From Viscum album (taxonomy: Eukaryota > Streptophyta > Magnoliopsida > Santalales > Viscaceae), in assembly GCA_963277665.1 (NCBI GenBank), contig OY728122.1, positions 2,120,234,024-2,120,298,023 of the forward strand: DNA of 64,000 nt, read 5' to 3'. A program made the translations under genes and the position numbers. Shown here piece by piece: positions 61,286-64,000 of this stretch. A model generated the notes under the pieces. The model did no database searches. It saw only the letters and a list, made by a program, of their open reading frames with translations, and was not told where the DNA came from. Numbering within the stretch: the first letter of the stretch is position 1; the number at the start of each line of letters is the position of its first letter.

Positions 61286-64000
61286 TTATTAAAATTATTT
61301 TTTTATAATGAAATATTTATTTTTATACAAAAAAATAAGATTTCAATTTTATAAAAAATTGGTTGTAAATAGTAATGTTCATAAATTATTATTTTGTTTC
61401 TTTATCAATTTTTTAAATTCAAAAATTAGGGAAGATTTAGAAAACTGTATAAAGTTTTCAAAAAGTGGGAGATATTTTTAAATTGAAATTATTTTTTTTA
61501 TTAGATGAAAAATTATATAAATAATTTTTTTGTTTAGAAGGAGAGTTTATAAAGGGGTATTTGAAAAAAAATAGTTTAACAAGTAATATTGTGTATTTTT
61601 TATGTGATATATTTTAAGGGGTTATTTTTTTCATTAGTGTCTATATAGATTAATTCAATGAAATATTAATCATATTTTAAGGTTTGTTTTCATTAATTTC
61701 TTAAAATGGTGATATTTATCATTCAATGAGTCATTTTCATCATTTGTTTTGAAAGTATTCAACACTTAATGATGATTATGATTCATATTTAATGTTTTTT
61801 TAAGTGATGGATTAAATTGATGTAACGTTGAAAATAAAGGATTTATATCTGTGAAAAAATATAGGAAATTTTAGAGAATGGTGAGTTTATGAAACATTAC
61901 ATTTTATTAAATATAGATAACTATGTCAATGAATGTTGATGTTATCAGAATATGAATATTGTTATTGAATCCATTGGAAGACGGATGATACTATATTAGA
62001 TGTCATTTTAATATTAATTGATGATTGAGGAATCTGACTATTACTGGTTCATCTCTAAATAAAACACACTACATCATCGAACAGAAGAAAAACAGTTCCA
62101 TAAAAATATCATAATGATTTAAAAGTGATTTTGAAACATTTAAAATCATGATCCTATATGTTCTTACCATTTAAGTAGTACTCTATTGTATATTTTCTGA
62201 GAAGAGATTAATTGTGAGGTTTTTTATTTTAATGTCCTAGAATGATCTTATATTCATTTTTTTTCCAATGTTGGGTTAGGGAGATTTTGGAGTCCAAATG
62301 AGGCTTCTGGTAACTATTTTTTTGTGGGATTCATATGAGGAAAAAAAAGTTTTTATCGTCTATTTTTTTGAGATCATTCATGATATAGAATTATTTTTAT
62401 ATTGATCGCTTTTTTTGAAGGATTCCATATGGAAGAAAATATTTTTCAATCCATGGTTTTTTAGGTTTTTGTCAAGGAATTCCATGTTTGGAAGTGGATT
62501 CCTAGTGTAGGTTGATGTATCCCCTGCTAGTTTGTATTAAAGTAACTAGTTCCCTGATTGGTGGTTTTTATGCTTTTAATAATATCCTTTAATAAAGTGT
62601 TTTTTTTATATCGAACATATGTTTTTATTCAATTTATATTGTAATAAATATATTCATTATACAATAAATTTACACTATAATTAGATTAGTTTTATAGTTT
62701 TTTTCATTTATACTTCTTTTAAATAAATTTTTTTTTATTTTTTTAGAATTTGGTAATATATGGTAAATTGAATCCTTGAGTGTGATAGATATTTGTAGTT
62801 TGTTTTGTACTACAATTGACCACATCCTATAGTTTTACATCAACTCATTTTTCAAATAACATGTATATCATCCCATATTATTCATAAAAACTAATTATTA
62901 ATGAAAAAATTCTATCATCATATAATAGAAATAAGATAATTATAAAAATGATTTATTTTGACACGTATTATGTTGATATATTCCATTGAATTTAATTCCA
63001 TGATATAAAAAACCTTTTCTTTATTATTTAATAAAAAACTATAATTATTATAAATTACTACCTTTATTTTTAAATCATGTATACTTATAACATTTTAATT
63101 GTAATCATTTGGTATCAATGACCACAAAAATAGAGGAATTGATTTTTATAAAATTGATACTAGGAATTGATTTTGTAGTGATTATTCCAAACACTATTTT
63201 TTAATACTGAAAAATTCCACTATATGGAATCAATTCCTCTATTTATTTATAAAAAATTTAAATATCAATTATCTAGGAAGATTATTTTCTATAATATTGT
63301 AACAATGATTTCCTTGCCTAATTTTAACATTTACCTACATGTACTATTAATAGGGAATCAAAAACTGGATATCATATGTCCTACTTTTTCTTAACATAAA
63401 ATGTTGAGAAATAAGGTAAAAACCTATCTAATGTTTTTACATTTTAGGAATATTTTCATCCATGAATACAGTTTGAATTCTATTATAAAAATAAACCAAA
63501 ATAAAACCATTAGTAAATCCTTCTATGGTTCACATAAGAATCAATTTGATCCATTGATCAAACTACTTCAAAATTAAAATACATATGAGGTTGGTTGTGA
63601 TAATGTTTTTCCTTTATTAATAATTGTTCTTAAATTGTATACCATTATAAAATATTATTACATTATGATTATGAATTTATAAAATTGATCAAAATTTTAT
63701 GTTAGATAGTAATTTTTTCATCTATGTATAATAAAATATTTTATTATATGAGTATAATTCTTTACAAACATTTTATGAGTATTCTTATTAAACATAATCC
63801 CATTAAAATTATAACCTCTTTTAATTAATCATATCCATTATTAGACCATAGTCCATATTTCAATAATAATTGAGTCCACTTTGGAATTACAATCATTAGA
63901 AGAAAAAAATAGGGCATCATCCTTATCATATTATATATGAGTTTTGTATTATTATGTGGATAACACTTTTTCCACTCCATCATATGGAAAAAATCAACAA
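61286..64000. other. AT-rich right end, unassigned
   Basis: No open frame, domain or clear repeat was recognised in this stretch apart from the hairpin at 63129-63243. Around 61540-61640 and 62200-62560 the text is richer in G and T than its flanks and could be a further LTR or a minus-strand fragment. Confidence 0.35.
63129..63243. repeat. 115-bp inverted repeat (hairpin)
   Basis: The 16-bp arm AATAGAGGAATTGATT (63129-63144) has a perfect inverted copy, AATCAATTCCTCTATT, at 63228-63243. The centre contains a further GGAATTGATT (63163-63172). This is MITE-like in size and AT content, but no target duplication could be fixed. Confidence 0.75.

Noticed and set aside
63171..63180. TTTTGTAGTG, which could be the end of a CACTA DNA transposon (CACTACAAAA)
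   Set aside because: No matching opposite terminus, subterminal repeats or transposase remnant. A ten-base match in AT-rich DNA is easily chance.

Overview
The window is plant nuclear DNA made almost entirely of old, nested LTR retrotransposons. I find no convincing cellular gene, tRNA, rRNA or bacterial-type feature. Every long reading frame I could assign is a piece of retrotransposon gag or pol, broken by stops and frameshifts. Together the four lineages (Ty3/gypsy Tat, Tekay/Del and Athila, plus Ty1/copia) point to a seed plant, and the density, age and nesting depth suggest a large, slowly purged genome. The species cannot be told from the sequence.

Layout. Level 1 is a Tat-lineage Ty3/gypsy element on the + strand. 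Its left LTR starts outside the window and ends near 3524, followed by a primer-binding site at 3527. RT-RNase H, a second 'accessory' RNase H and integrase lie at 6.1-8.8 kb. Its 3' half resumes at 39081 with several families of short repeats, an unassigned 42.2-47.9 kb block and a truncated right LTR (about 47.93-51.18 kb). Level 2 is a Tekay/Del chromovirus (9437-39080, + strand) inserted in the Tat element. It has LTRs of about 3.0 and 3.2 kb, a TAGTG target duplication, and gag, PR, RT, RNase H, INT and chromodomain remnants. Level 3 is an Athila-lineage array (13627-32207, + strand) inserted in the Tekay gag just before its zinc knuckle. It is a tandem of three LTRs and two complete 7.0-kb internal regions (LTR-internal-LTR-internal-LTR).

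From about 51.2 kb to the end the sequence becomes visibly more AT-rich. It holds a strongly decayed Ty1/copia element on the - strand (gag, PR, INT, RT and RNase H remnants from 58.9 down to 54.05 kb) between two very diverged LTR-like flanks. The last 2.7 kb is unassigned apart from a hairpin.

Relative order: Tat first; Tekay into Tat; Athila into Tekay; the tandem Athila structure at or after that insertion. The copia insertion into or next to the right Tat LTR is a separate event whose age relative to Tekay I cannot fix. The two most informative points are the three-LTR tandem with stop codons shared by both internal copies, and the two insertion junctions, where removing the insert restores a zinc knuckle in one case and a short repeat unit in the other. 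All comparisons were made by eye, and percentages were not computed.
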